Shown here one piece after another: positions 18,149 to 26,031 of a stretch of 54,586 nucleotides of DNA. Source of the stretch: CAYWMD01 sp964458575 (GTDB lineage Bacteria > Verrucomicrobiota > Verrucomicrobiia > Limisphaerales > JADLHS01); NCBI GenBank assembly GCA_964458575.1, contig CAYWMD010000045.1, forward strand, positions 1 through 54,586. Reading direction: 5' to 3'. The notes beneath the pieces are model-generated. The model did not search any database. It was not told where the DNA came from and saw only the letters and a list, made by a program, of their open reading frames with translations. Position numbers and translations under genes: made by a program. Numbering within the stretch: position 1 is the first letter of the stretch; each line of letters begins with the position of its first letter.

Positions 18149-19711
18149 CTATTGAGGCGTTCGCCGCGTGAAATTCGTCGCGTCGTCGGTGCTGCCGCTG
18201 CCTTTGTATCTGGCGGCTTGGGGAAATGGAAACAGCGGACGGGTTTGAATGACCCGGCCGCTGGAATCGCGCTTTTCGGCCAGGAGCATGTCCGGCGCAC
18301 GACGTTCTTCGACCCAGCGGAGAATCGCTTCCATCTGGCCGGTGGGCGACGGCCCCGCGCCACGGAAGCCGTGATCCACGCCGGGCGCCAGAAACAAGCG
18401 CGCAAATTTCGACGTCTTCCGCGCCCCGCCCATCCGTTGCTGGACGCGCCGGTAGTAGTCAATCGTGCCTTCCGCCGGGATAAGCTGGTCGGCCAGGCCA
18501 TGAGAGATGATGAGCTTGCCGCCCCGGTCGCGGAAACGCGTGAGGTCGGGATTGTCCGTTCCGATGACCTCGCCGTATTGTTCCACGGATTGCCGCCACA
18601 ACAGTTCAAAGCCCGCCGGCGTCAACGTTTTCCAATCCCACTCCGGGTCTTGCAACAGGAAGTATTTGAAATAGTCCAACGCGATGCCGAACGGTTGCCC
18701 CGTCAACGGCGAGCCCTTGGTGCTGGCCAGCGCGGAAAGGTCGGTGCCTCGCGCCAGTCCGTACCACAGGAACGATCCATCCTGTCCGCGCGGGCCTTCC
18801 CACATTTTGCGAATCACATCGGCGTCGGCTTCCGTGAACGTGTCGCCGCGGACGTTTGTGCCGACGAGCGCCTTCGGATCGTAGGCGCAGCGCGTGGGGT
18901 CGGCGATGACGCCATCCTTCACTCCATCCAACGCATCGCAGGCGGCCACCGCCGCGGTCGTGGCGGCTTCGAGTTTGGATTTGGGGACGAAATTGCCGGC
19001 GGCAACCATCACGACCTGCGGCCAAAGTTCGGCGGGAACAAAGCGATGCCAGTTGATGGCGGGACAACCGGACACGATCCCGTCGTAATCGTCCGGGTAA
19101 CGCTGCGCCTCCATCAACCCCTGGCGTCCGCCGGTCGAGCCACCCACAAAATAGGAATAGCGCGGCGCCTTGCCATAGAACTCCCGCGTGAGCGCCTTGC
19201 CCACGACGGTCATTTCATGAATTCCGAGATGGGCGTTGTCCCGGATCGCCTGCCAGTTGAGCCGGCCCTTCGCGTCGAGCGCGAACCGGCCGCTGCCGCC
19301 CTCATGGCCGGTGTCGGTTGCGCCCGCGGCGTAACCTTGGGCCACCGGCCCGCGCAAACTGCTGGCGCTGCCACCCAAAAAACCGCCCCCGCCGTTTCCG
19401 CGAAACCGGCCGTTCCAGTTCGTAACCGGCAGGCCGATGAAAATCCTGACCCGATCGCCGGACGGCGGGTGGGTGACCGTGGCCGTGACGCGGCACGACC
19501 CGTCCGAAGGGTCGAGGGCCGCTGAGTCAATGGTGGTGTTGGGAAGCGAAACCTTGACCAGGCTTTCGCAGGGACACACGGGCGCGATGTCGGGAAAGAG
19601 CGGCTTGGGCGGAGTCTCGGCCGCCCGGATGAAAGCCATCGTGGCGGAGATGACCGTGGCCAGGGCGGCTGTTTGAATACGCAGGCGATGAATCGAAACA
19701 TGGTCTTTCAT
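18149..19711 (-). CDS. tannase/feruloyl esterase family protein lacking the usual disulfide
   Basis: A 520-residue secreted alpha/beta hydrolase with an N-terminal signal segment (about residues 12-30). The nucleophile elbow GGSTGGRQGL gives Ser192, HGLADQ gives Asp408 and GVDHGFRG gives His447. A calcium-site-like DALDGVKDG lies near residue 260. In the family the residue before the Ser and the one after the His are normally Cys, joined as the CS-D-HC motif; here both are Gly (191 and 448). The triad is intact, so an active esterase is likely, hydrolysing aromatic or other carboxylic esters. It is convergent with the lyase gene and stands alone. Confidence 0.85.
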   Translation of the reverse strand: MKDHVSIHRLRIQTAALATVISATMAFIRAAETPPKPLFPDIAPVCPCESLVKVSLPNTTIDSAALDPSDGSCRVTATVTHPPSGDRVRIFIGLPVTNWNGRFRGNGGGGFLGGSASSLRGPVAQGYAAGATDTGHEGGSGRFALDAKGRLNWQAIRDNAHLGIHEMTVVGKALTREFYGKAPRYSYFVGGSTGGRQGLMEAQRYPDDYDGIVSGCPAINWHRFVPAELWPQVVMVAAGNFVPKSKLEAATTAAVAACDALDGVKDGVIADPTRCAYDPKALVGTNVRGDTFTEADADVIRKMWEGPRGQDGSFLWYGLARGTDLSALASTKGSPLTGQPFGIALDYFKYFLLQDPEWDWKTLTPAGFELLWRQSVEQYGEVIGTDNPDLTRFRDRGGKLIISHGLADQLIPAEGTIDYYRRVQQRMGGARKTSKFARLFLAPGVDHGFRGAGPSPTGQMEAILRWVEERRAPDMLLAEKRDSSGRVIQTRPLFPFPQAARYKGSGSTDDATNFTRRTPQ

Positions 19712-19848
19712 GTCAGGGCGATGTTTTAGTCCATGGTCCGCTTCCTGGCAACGCTTCCGGGTAATTCACCATTACGGCTGCGGCTTGATCGAACAGTCCG
19801 GCAACCGACGCTGGCGGTGTGCGGTTCAAACGCAAAGAGATGTTCGAG

Positions 19849-20202
19849 TTAGTGAGACGGTTGAATTGGCGTGGAAGGTGGCGGGGTTTCGGAGGGCATT
19901 ACACGTTTGAAGAGATGTTCCAGGCGGGTGGTCGAGATGCGGAGTTTGAGGCGTCGTTGGAGAAAACCACTGCGGACCCGCAAGTCACAGCGGTAATCGT
20001 TCAGGAGTTCATTGAACTGATTCACTGAGGTGGCCGCACCCGCGTCCGTGAGCAATTGGAGGTCTGCCGCCGGGAGGAAGGGAACAAACAACCGGTAGCA
20101 ACAACGGGGTCGGGGATACAGACAGTGCTTGAGGGCGACGCGAAGGTATTCATCGGGGGTGCAACCGACGCTCTGGCAGAGGGCTTGGGAAAAAGTTTTC
20201 AT
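19849..20202 (-). CDS. small unknown protein, basic and Cys-containing
   Basis: A 117-residue protein from the ATG at 20202 (MKTFSQALCQ). The open frame extends upstream to 20271. It is helical, with CTPDEYLRVALKHCLYPRPRC near the start and a basic C-terminal half containing LRISTTRLEHLFKRV. Similar small Arg/Leu-rich proteins occur in Verrucomicrobiota in my recollection, with no known function. Codon use and lack of internal stops support a gene; the plus-strand frames in the same place are shadows. Confidence 0.55.
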   Translation of the reverse strand: MKTFSQALCQSVGCTPDEYLRVALKHCLYPRPRCCYRLFVPFLPAADLQLLTDAGAATSVNQFNELLNDYRCDLRVRSGFLQRRLKLRISTTRLEHLFKRVMPSETPPPSTPIQPSH

Positions 20203-20274
20203 ACGCTCGGACACCAATGGAACTGCCGGTACTCCAAAGTTCACTCCAGTCAATGACGTCGTGAAGTTCATTGT

Positions 20275-21432
20275 TCAACAACACCCAACCACTTCCAAGG
20301 CGCTACTGAAGTCCTCAAACAAATCTTCGATGTCCTCAATGCCCGCCGAGACGCGGATCAGACCGTCGGTGATGCCGGCGCGGGCGCGCTCTTCGGGGCT
20401 CAGTTTGCGATGCGACGTGCGAGCGGGAACGCACACTAGGCTTTCCACGCCGCCCAGGCTCAACGCGGGCATGATTAGGCGAAAGCGCGCGAGCACCGCG
20501 TCCACTTGCGCGGGATCGCGCAGTTCGAAGGAGAGCATCCCGCCGAAGCCCCGCATCTGTCGCGCGGCCAGCGCGTGGTCGGGATGGCAAGGCAGTCCCG
20601 GATAATGCACTTCCTCCACCGCCGGATAGTTCAACAGAAACTCGGCGAGGCGCTGGGCGTTTTCGTTGTGCTGCTTCACGCGCAGGGCCAGCGTTTTTAT
20701 TCCGCGCTCCAGTAAAAAACAGGCGTGCGCGTCGAGCATCCCGCCGTGGTTCACCGCGTAATCTCGCGTGCGCGCCACAATCGCTGACGACGCGACGACC
20801 GCTCCGGCGTTCAGGTCGCTGTGGCCGTTGAGATATTTCGTGCCGCTGTGGATGACGGCGTCGAGGCCGAGGGTGAGCGGGTTTTGATTGATGGGAGTGG
20901 CGAACGTGTTGTCCACCACCGTAAGGATGCCCCGCTCGCGGCCCAGCCGGCCAATCGCCGCCAGGTCAATGAGCCGCAGAAGCGGGTTGGTGGGCGACTC
21001 GACGTAAAGCACTTTCGTTTCCGGGCGCAGACTTGCGGCGAATTCGTCCGCCGTGCGCGCGAACGAAACAGCGATGCCAAATTGCTTCAACTCCTGCACG
21101 AACTGGAAAGTGCCGCCGTAGAGGTCGGGTTGGAAGACTGCGTGGTCGCCCGGTTTGAGATGCGCGAACAGCAGCGTGGTGATTGCCGCCATGCCGGAGC
21201 CAAAGACCACGGCGGCTTCGCCCTGCTCCAACGCCGCGAGCTTTTGCTCGATGACGCGCTGGTTGGGCGTGTTGAAGTAGCGCGGGTAGAAATTTTCATT
21301 GGCGGGATTGGGGAAGGCGAAGGCGGTGGAGGGGAAGACCGGACTGCACGCGCCGCCGGTGCGCTCGTCGTGGTAAGTGCCGGCGTGGATGCAAAGCGTG
21401 GAAAGGCGGAGCGGCTGGTCGGGTGGCTTCAT
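20275..21432 (-). CDS. cystathionine gamma-synthase/lyase-type PLP enzyme
   Basis: A 385-residue protein from the ATG at 21432 (MKPPDQPLRL). It belongs to the Cys/Met-metabolism PLP family: GSGMAAI for phosphate binding, VDNTFATP with the ring-stacking Asp, and SGTKYLNGHSD with the PLP lysine. The C-terminal domain closes with GLIRVSAGIEDIEDL. It catalyses gamma-replacement or gamma-elimination on cystathionine, homocysteine or O-acyl-homoserine substrates; the sequence does not decide which. Its start overlaps the stop of the PPOX-like gene (ATGA), so it is the last gene of the 20275-23630 operon. Confidence 0.85.
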   Translation of the reverse strand: MKPPDQPLRLSTLCIHAGTYHDERTGGACSPVFPSTAFAFPNPANENFYPRYFNTPNQRVIEQKLAALEQGEAAVVFGSGMAAITTLLFAHLKPGDHAVFQPDLYGGTFQFVQELKQFGIAVSFARTADEFAASLRPETKVLYVESPTNPLLRLIDLAAIGRLGRERGILTVVDNTFATPINQNPLTLGLDAVIHSGTKYLNGHSDLNAGAVVASSAIVARTRDYAVNHGGMLDAHACFLLERGIKTLALRVKQHNENAQRLAEFLLNYPAVEEVHYPGLPCHPDHALAARQMRGFGGMLSFELRDPAQVDAVLARFRLIMPALSLGGVESLVCVPARTSHRKLSPEERARAGITDGLIRVSAGIEDIEDLFEDFSSALEVVGCC

Positions 21433-21815
21433 GGCAGATGGGTTTTGACACCGGTGACTTTGACCACCAGCACACCGCGCGACCATGGAAAACGGGCTTT
21501 GTTCGCTTCCGCTTTGGGGCCACTCGTGAGGAGTCCGCCGGTGCCGAGGACGGTGCAGCCCTGACCGTCGCCCTTGGTGCGCTTCACGTCGCGGGCGACG
21601 AAGAGCAACTCGATGCGCGGATCGAGCTTCAGATTTTTCTCGGTGGTTTCGAAGCGCCAGGCCGGGATGAGGATTTCGTCGCCGTTGGTGTCCAACGGGA
21701 GAATGTTGCGCGCCCAGCAGGCGGCCAGGTGCGGCCCGTCTGGCCCGGTGGTGGCGATGGCCAGCCATTCGGATTTTTCGATCACTTCACGGTAAACACC
21801 TTCGATTTTGTTCAT
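21429..21815 (-). CDS. pyridoxamine 5'-phosphate oxidase-like flavoprotein
   Basis: A 128-residue split-barrel protein starting MNKIEGVYRE. The motifs LAIATTGPDGPHLAACW, ILIPAWRFETTEKNL and LDPRIELLFVARD match the small PPOX-fold family that binds FMN or F420. Members are oxidoreductases on varied small molecules, and the true vitamin B6 enzyme is longer. Both ends overlap neighbours by 4 bp: start with the DGC-protein stop and stop with the PLP-enzyme start. Translational coupling to a PLP enzyme and a DGC protein suggests a joint sulfur or redox function, which is inference. Confidence 0.8.
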   Translation of the reverse strand: MNKIEGVYREVIEKSEWLAIATTGPDGPHLAACWARNILPLDTNGDEILIPAWRFETTEKNLKLDPRIELLFVARDVKRTKGDGQGCTVLGTGGLLTSGPKAEANKARFPWSRGVLVVKVTGVKTHLP

Positions 21816-22327
21816 GGTCTTGGTCCTTTCAGGTTGTTGAGTTCCGACAAATAGCACGGCGGGCTGGCCGACTTCGGGATTTCCTCGGCGGCAGCGGCGG
21901 CGGGCGGGCAAAGCGATGAGACTTTCTGGTGTTCGCGCGCGGGCGCGGTGGCAGCCGGTTTGGCGTGGCCGGGGAATTCAGGATCATCGAGAATCTGCCG
22001 GAGCACGCGCGCGGCTGCCGCTGGATCGAAGTCTTCGTGCTTGCGTTTCTTCACGTTGAGTTCGCTGAGATCGTAATGCTTGTCGGCGCGCAGGCCGTGG
22101 CGCGCCAGAATCTTCGCCGTGCAGCGCAGTGGGCAGCCGTCCAAGGCGATGATGGGCCGGCCTGACTTGGCGGTCTGGACCAGCGGCTTCACGTCGCCAC
22201 CCACACCGGCGATGCAGGACATCTCCGCGACCTTGAGCCGATCCAGTTTCACGGCGATGTGATTCGCCATCTGCGCCGCGCTCGACGCGCCGGAGCAGGA
22301 ATAGACCAATGGCAGCTTGGATTTCAT
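21812..22327 (-). CDS. DGC-domain putative zinc-binding protein, paralog 1
   Basis: A 171-residue protein from the ATG at 22327 (MKSKLPLVYS). A GTG at 22348 overlaps the upstream FAD gene and is an alternative. It has the DGC-domain Cys pattern: CSGASSAAQMAN, MSCIAGVGGDV, then IALDGCPLRC. The second half is a less conserved helix followed by a Pro/Ala linker and a tail SPPCYLSEL. A second copy lies at 27479-28015. The family is annotated as putative metal-binding with no firm function. It is coupled to the PPOX-like gene by a 4-bp overlap. Confidence 0.8.
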   Translation of the reverse strand: MKSKLPLVYSCSGASSAAQMANHIAVKLDRLKVAEMSCIAGVGGDVKPLVQTAKSGRPIIALDGCPLRCTAKILARHGLRADKHYDLSELNVKKRKHEDFDPAAAARVLRQILDDPEFPGHAKPAATAPAREHQKVSSLCPPAAAAAEEIPKSASPPCYLSELNNLKGPRP

Positions 22328-22334
22328 CGAGGTG

Positions 22335-23630
22335 TCAGAGTTCTTCACTCGCTGGGCCGGCGGCCTCCGGCAGCGGCACGGAATCGGTCAGCGGCGGCGG
22401 CGGCGGCGTCATCTTAGCCAGCGCGCGTTTGAACGCCGACATGTCTTTGATCACGTCGCCCACGAGGCAATCAATGAGACTGCGCCGCTGTTCGGGAAAG
22501 CGCTCGATGAAAGTTTGGAAGCTGAAGCTCGGATCGTAGAACGCGTGAATCAGCCGGCGCACCGAATCCACGCCGTCCCACAAGGCCGGTTCAAACGCGC
22601 CCAGCCGCGCGGCGGAAAAATCATTGGTAGCGAGTGCATCTTCAATGCAGTTGGCCGCCAGTTCCGCCGAACCGAGCGCGAGGAACAGACCGGAGGAGTA
22701 AATCGGATCGAGGAAGGCGCGGGCGTCGCCGATCATTACCCAGCCCTCGCCGCAGGTCTGGCGGTTGAGATAGGCGAGCTGGCGCAGGCCGCGCACCGGG
22801 CCGACGCGTTGCGCCGCTGTCAGCCGTTCACCCAACGGAGCGCAGCGGGACACTTCGCGCTCAAAGATGGCCTCCGACGTGCCGCCGACGCGGAAAAGAT
22901 AATCCGGGTCGGCGACGATGCCGACGCTGACGATGTCGTCCGGCAGCGGGATGTACCAGAACCAGCCGCCGCCACCGAGCAGGAACATCGTCGTTTCGCC
23001 AGCGTCAGTGCCCGGCAGGCGTTTGCCGCCACGGTAGTAGCCCCAGAGCGAGGCTTTCTTGAGTCTGGGCACATCGCCCTTGAGTTTGAGTTGCCGGCCA
23101 ATCACCGTCGCACGACCCGAAGCGTCCACCACGACTTTGGCGGAAACGCGGCGGGTTCGCGCGCCCGCGCCGAACGCGACACCGGTGGCTCGGTCGCCGT
23201 CGAACAAGACTTTTTTCACCGGCACGCCCTCGCGGACGTCCGCGCCCGAAGCGCGCGCATGGTCGAGCAACATGCGATCGAACGCTGACCGCTCGACCTG
23301 CCAGGTGCGCGAACCGTCTCCGGGAATGGTTTCCGAAAAATAAAATGGCGTGGCTTCCTTGCCGTCGGGCGGGACGAACCGGACGCTGTGTTTTTCCGGG
23401 AAGGGCGAGGCTTTCAACTGCGGCAGAAATCCCAGCCGGTCAAGAATGCCGTGAGTGTGCGGCACGAGGGATTCGCCGATGTGGTAGCGGGGAAACGCGG
23501 ACTGCTCGAAGACTACACAGCGGCGTCCGCGACGGGCAAGAAAAGCCGCCAGCGCCGCGCCGCCCGGCCCGCCGCCGATGACGGCGACGTCGTATTGGTT
23601 CGAATCGCAGGAGGATTGTTGCTGGCTCAT
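22335..23630 (-). CDS. FAD-dependent oxidoreductase of the halogenase/geranylgeranyl-reductase type
   Basis: A 431-residue protein starting MSQQQSSCDS. The Rossmann FAD motif GGGPGGAAL lies at about residues 19-27, GESLVPH follows, and GGWFWYIPLPDD carries a W-x-W-x-I-P motif as in flavin halogenases. A second FAD contact is GDARAFLDPIYSSGL. The catalytic Lys of classical tryptophan halogenases is not obvious, and many relatives are reductases or hydroxylases, so chlorination should not be assumed. The C-terminus is Pro-rich. It lies 46 bp from the B12-radical SAM gene upstream and overlaps or nearly overlaps the DGC gene downstream. Confidence 0.8.
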   Translation of the reverse strand: MSQQQSSCDSNQYDVAVIGGGPGGAALAAFLARRGRRCVVFEQSAFPRYHIGESLVPHTHGILDRLGFLPQLKASPFPEKHSVRFVPPDGKEATPFYFSETIPGDGSRTWQVERSAFDRMLLDHARASGADVREGVPVKKVLFDGDRATGVAFGAGARTRRVSAKVVVDASGRATVIGRQLKLKGDVPRLKKASLWGYYRGGKRLPGTDAGETTMFLLGGGGWFWYIPLPDDIVSVGIVADPDYLFRVGGTSEAIFEREVSRCAPLGERLTAAQRVGPVRGLRQLAYLNRQTCGEGWVMIGDARAFLDPIYSSGLFLALGSAELAANCIEDALATNDFSAARLGAFEPALWDGVDSVRRLIHAFYDPSFSFQTFIERFPEQRRSLIDCLVGDVIKDMSAFKRALAKMTPPPPPLTDSVPLPEAAGPASEEL

Positions 23631-23676
23631 AACGATTCAATCTGGGGTTGGGTTGATAGTCGCGGATTATCGAAGG

Positions 23677-25629
23677 TCAGTGCTGGTAATGTGGGAACAG
23701 ACTGGCGAGCAACAAGACCTCGGGATGGGCGGCGGCGAGCTTGGGGATCACCAGCCGGATGCGCGAACGATGGGCCGCCAGTTTCTCCCGGAGCGGACGC
23801 AAGTCCGTCGTTTTGTCCCAGTGGAGTTTGTTCAAATCCAGAATCAGGCGGCTGCGGCTGCGAGTCAGCGAATGGCTGATCCGTTCGCCCAACCCCTCGG
23901 CCTCCAAGTTGGACAGGACGCCCTCGAACCGCATCCAGACCTGTTGTTTCGCGTGCTGCAACTCGACCTGAATGGAGAATTCCGGCGAAGTCACCTTGCG
24001 TTGAAATTCCTCCCAGATGGCAAAGCCGTTCCAATGCTCCTCGGGCAGGCGGTAGGTGGTGCGGATCAACTTGGGATGTTGAAACCAATTCATCTTGAGC
24101 GTCAGCGCCGTCCACAATGCGGCGCCCACGGCCAGCATTGAAGTGGCGTGTTCCCGCAGGGTGGGCTGGCCCAACTCGGCATGGATGCGCCGTTGCAGAT
24201 CGCCGATCCACCGGCGGACAGTGGCGTTGGGTCCGAGCAATCGCCCGGCGAGAAACACCGGATACGCGGTGCGCAGTTCCGAAGCGTAGTATTCCGCCTT
24301 TTGGCGGAGAACGGGATTCGGGGAATGTTTGAGCTTTTGATAACCCAGCAATCGCGCTTCCAGCACGCGATAGATGCTCGGCCCGAGCCGGTGAAAATCC
24401 TGCTCGAAGCACCAGCGCTGGAGGTCCTCGATCTGCTCCGGCGAGAGCGTCGGATGTTTCATCATCGTGCGGAAACCATCCGCCCGCCGATAGAACAGGT
24501 CCTTGTCGGTCGTGTAGATGTCGTGCAACAAGTTTTCCTTGATGACGCGCTCGTGGAACGGCGTGCCAGGCACGGGACCGTAAATCAGGAATTGCGCCAA
24601 CGCCGGTTTGGCCTGCATCAAACCGTCAAGTTCCTGTGCCGCGACTTCCGGGGTCTGGTAATCGAAACCCACGATCATCGAGGCCAGCACCGTGATGCCA
24701 TGATCGCGAAACTCCTTGAGAATCTCGTTGGCGGGTCGGCCCAGTTGTTTGGCGTAGTTGGAGCGCGTTCCCTCGTAGCCAATCCAGAAACCGTCAATAC
24801 CCATCTCCAAAATCTCCTCCACGGTGTACTGGCTGATGGCCTTGATGCTGGAGAACGCGAAGATGGAAGGTTTCTTTCCGCCCTTGATCACGCAGTCGCG
24901 GAATTCCATCGCCCGCTTTTTGTTGAGCAGGAAATCCTCGTCCAGAATCAAGAACACCAGCCTGGGGTCGAGGTCGAGGTAACGTTCCGCGACGGCGTAA
25001 ATGTCCTTCCCCTCCGGCAGCAGCTTGATGTGTTTGCGCGAGAAGAAATGCGAGGTGCAGCAGAAGTCGCAGCCATTCGGGCAGCCGAGTCCGGCGAAGA
25101 TTTTGCCCGTGCCGGAGACTTGGATGCCAAACACCTTCAGCCAGCTCACGATCAACGGGTGTTTGTACGGCATCGGGAGGGGCGGTTCCCCAAGCAGTTG
25201 ACGAAAGAACGCCACGCCTTCTTCGCGGCAGATGTAATCCCCGTAGGGCTTGAGCACCTCATCCTTGAGCACCGTGCCGTAACCGCCCAACACAATCTTG
25301 CTGTGCGGCGAATACTGGCGGATGAGCGCGACGGTTTCCTTCATCTTGTGCATCACCGCCATCAGGAAGGAAACGCCCACATAATCGTAGCCTTTCTTGA
25401 GTTCCCGGATCAGTTCGTCCTTCGAGGGGTATTGCAACACCACGGTGGGCGCGTCGAGGTTTTCGGCGATGTATTCCAGGCCAAAGTGGATGTTGACCGT
25501 GCGCGGACTGAAGATGCCTTGGGCGCGCAGCACCTGCCGGTAAAGGAGTTCATAACCGACCGAAGGCGCATCGCCATACTCCGGGCCTAACGGACGACAC
25601 ACACTGGTTAACAGGATTTTTTTACTCAT
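23677..25629 (-). CDS. B12-binding radical SAM protein with STAS-like C-terminus
   Basis: A 650-residue protein from the ATG at 25629 (MSKKILLTSV). The first ~160 residues look like a cobalamin-binding Rossmann domain, the iron-sulfur cysteines are in GCPNGCDFCC near residue 190, and a radical SAM barrel runs to about residue 400. The last ~120 residues (MRFEGVLSNLEAEG ... RLILDLNKLHWDK) resemble a STAS/anti-sigma-antagonist fold, an unusual addition. Such enzymes methylate or rearrange unreactive carbons using methylcobalamin. It lies upstream of the FAD enzyme on the same strand and probably in the same transcript. Confidence 0.8.
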   Translation of the reverse strand: MSKKILLTSVCRPLGPEYGDAPSVGYELLYRQVLRAQGIFSPRTVNIHFGLEYIAENLDAPTVVLQYPSKDELIRELKKGYDYVGVSFLMAVMHKMKETVALIRQYSPHSKIVLGGYGTVLKDEVLKPYGDYICREEGVAFFRQLLGEPPLPMPYKHPLIVSWLKVFGIQVSGTGKIFAGLGCPNGCDFCCTSHFFSRKHIKLLPEGKDIYAVAERYLDLDPRLVFLILDEDFLLNKKRAMEFRDCVIKGGKKPSIFAFSSIKAISQYTVEEILEMGIDGFWIGYEGTRSNYAKQLGRPANEILKEFRDHGITVLASMIVGFDYQTPEVAAQELDGLMQAKPALAQFLIYGPVPGTPFHERVIKENLLHDIYTTDKDLFYRRADGFRTMMKHPTLSPEQIEDLQRWCFEQDFHRLGPSIYRVLEARLLGYQKLKHSPNPVLRQKAEYYASELRTAYPVFLAGRLLGPNATVRRWIGDLQRRIHAELGQPTLREHATSMLAVGAALWTALTLKMNWFQHPKLIRTTYRLPEEHWNGFAIWEEFQRKVTSPEFSIQVELQHAKQQVWMRFEGVLSNLEAEGLGERISHSLTRSRSRLILDLNKLHWDKTTDLRPLREKLAAHRSRIRLVIPKLAAAHPEVLLLASLFPHYQH

Positions 25630-26006
25630 AAATCTTCCAAATGAGACAATTGTGAACACCGCGCTCGAATGCCAGCCCGACGGAATGTGTTCCTCAAGAC
25701 GCTGAGCCCTCTCCGCTCGGGGCGAGGGGAGAGGGCATCAGGAGTGCCGAAGCTACCAATGAGGCGGGGAACATCCCTTGCGCTTGGGCGATTGGCAAGG
25801 AACGGCGTGGGTGGTTTACCAGTAGAGCATTCTAACAGCTCCGCGTGGAAAGTGGTGTCCAACTTGTCGCTGATAAGATCATGAACTTTGCCCGCGGCTC
25901 GCCGTACTATTGCAAACGCCGACGTCGCCAAGCGAACGTCGCGGTGGTCCGCTGCCAGGCTGGGCGGCCCGGGTGATGCCGTGTTAAAGCTCAGTTCGAC
26001 GTTCAT
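25626..26006 (-). CDS. possible small protein between two radical SAM genes
   Basis: A 126-residue frame starting MNVELSFNTA, 26 bp after the HemN-like stop and overlapping the start of the B12-radical SAM gene by 4 bp. The 4-bp overlap and spacing are gene-like. The last third, however, is read through a CCCTCTCC/GGAGAGGG hairpin repeat (25706-25736), so the frame may be partly accidental. No family recognised. If real, its position between two radical SAM enzymes would make it a candidate modified peptide, but nothing in its sequence shows a core or leader. Confidence 0.3.
   Translation of the reverse strand: MNVELSFNTASPGPPSLAADHRDVRLATSAFAIVRRAAGKVHDLISDKLDTTFHAELLECSTGKPPTPFLANRPSARDVPRLIGSFGTPDALSPRPERRGLSVLRNTFRRAGIRARCSQLSHLEDL
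25706..25736. repeat. CCCTCTCC/GGAGAGGG hairpin repeat
   Basis: GCCCTCTCC and GGAGAGGGC form a perfect 9-bp stem. It is the same hairpin family as the two arms of the element between mod and res (11340-11359 and 11486-11506). Confidence 0.6.
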
Positions 26007-26031
26007 GTCAGGCTTGCGGTCAGGGTCAGAG

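Noticed and set aside
18152..19525. 457-residue plus-strand frame
   Set aside because: Exact antisense of the tannase-family gene, which has a signal peptide and catalytic triad.
22335..23630. Firm call as tryptophan halogenase
   Set aside because: The W-x-W-x-I-P motif is present but the catalytic Lys region is not clear, and many relatives are reductases.
24148..25590. 480-residue plus-strand frame
   Set aside because: Antisense to the B12-radical SAM gene, whose cluster motif and domain order are clear.
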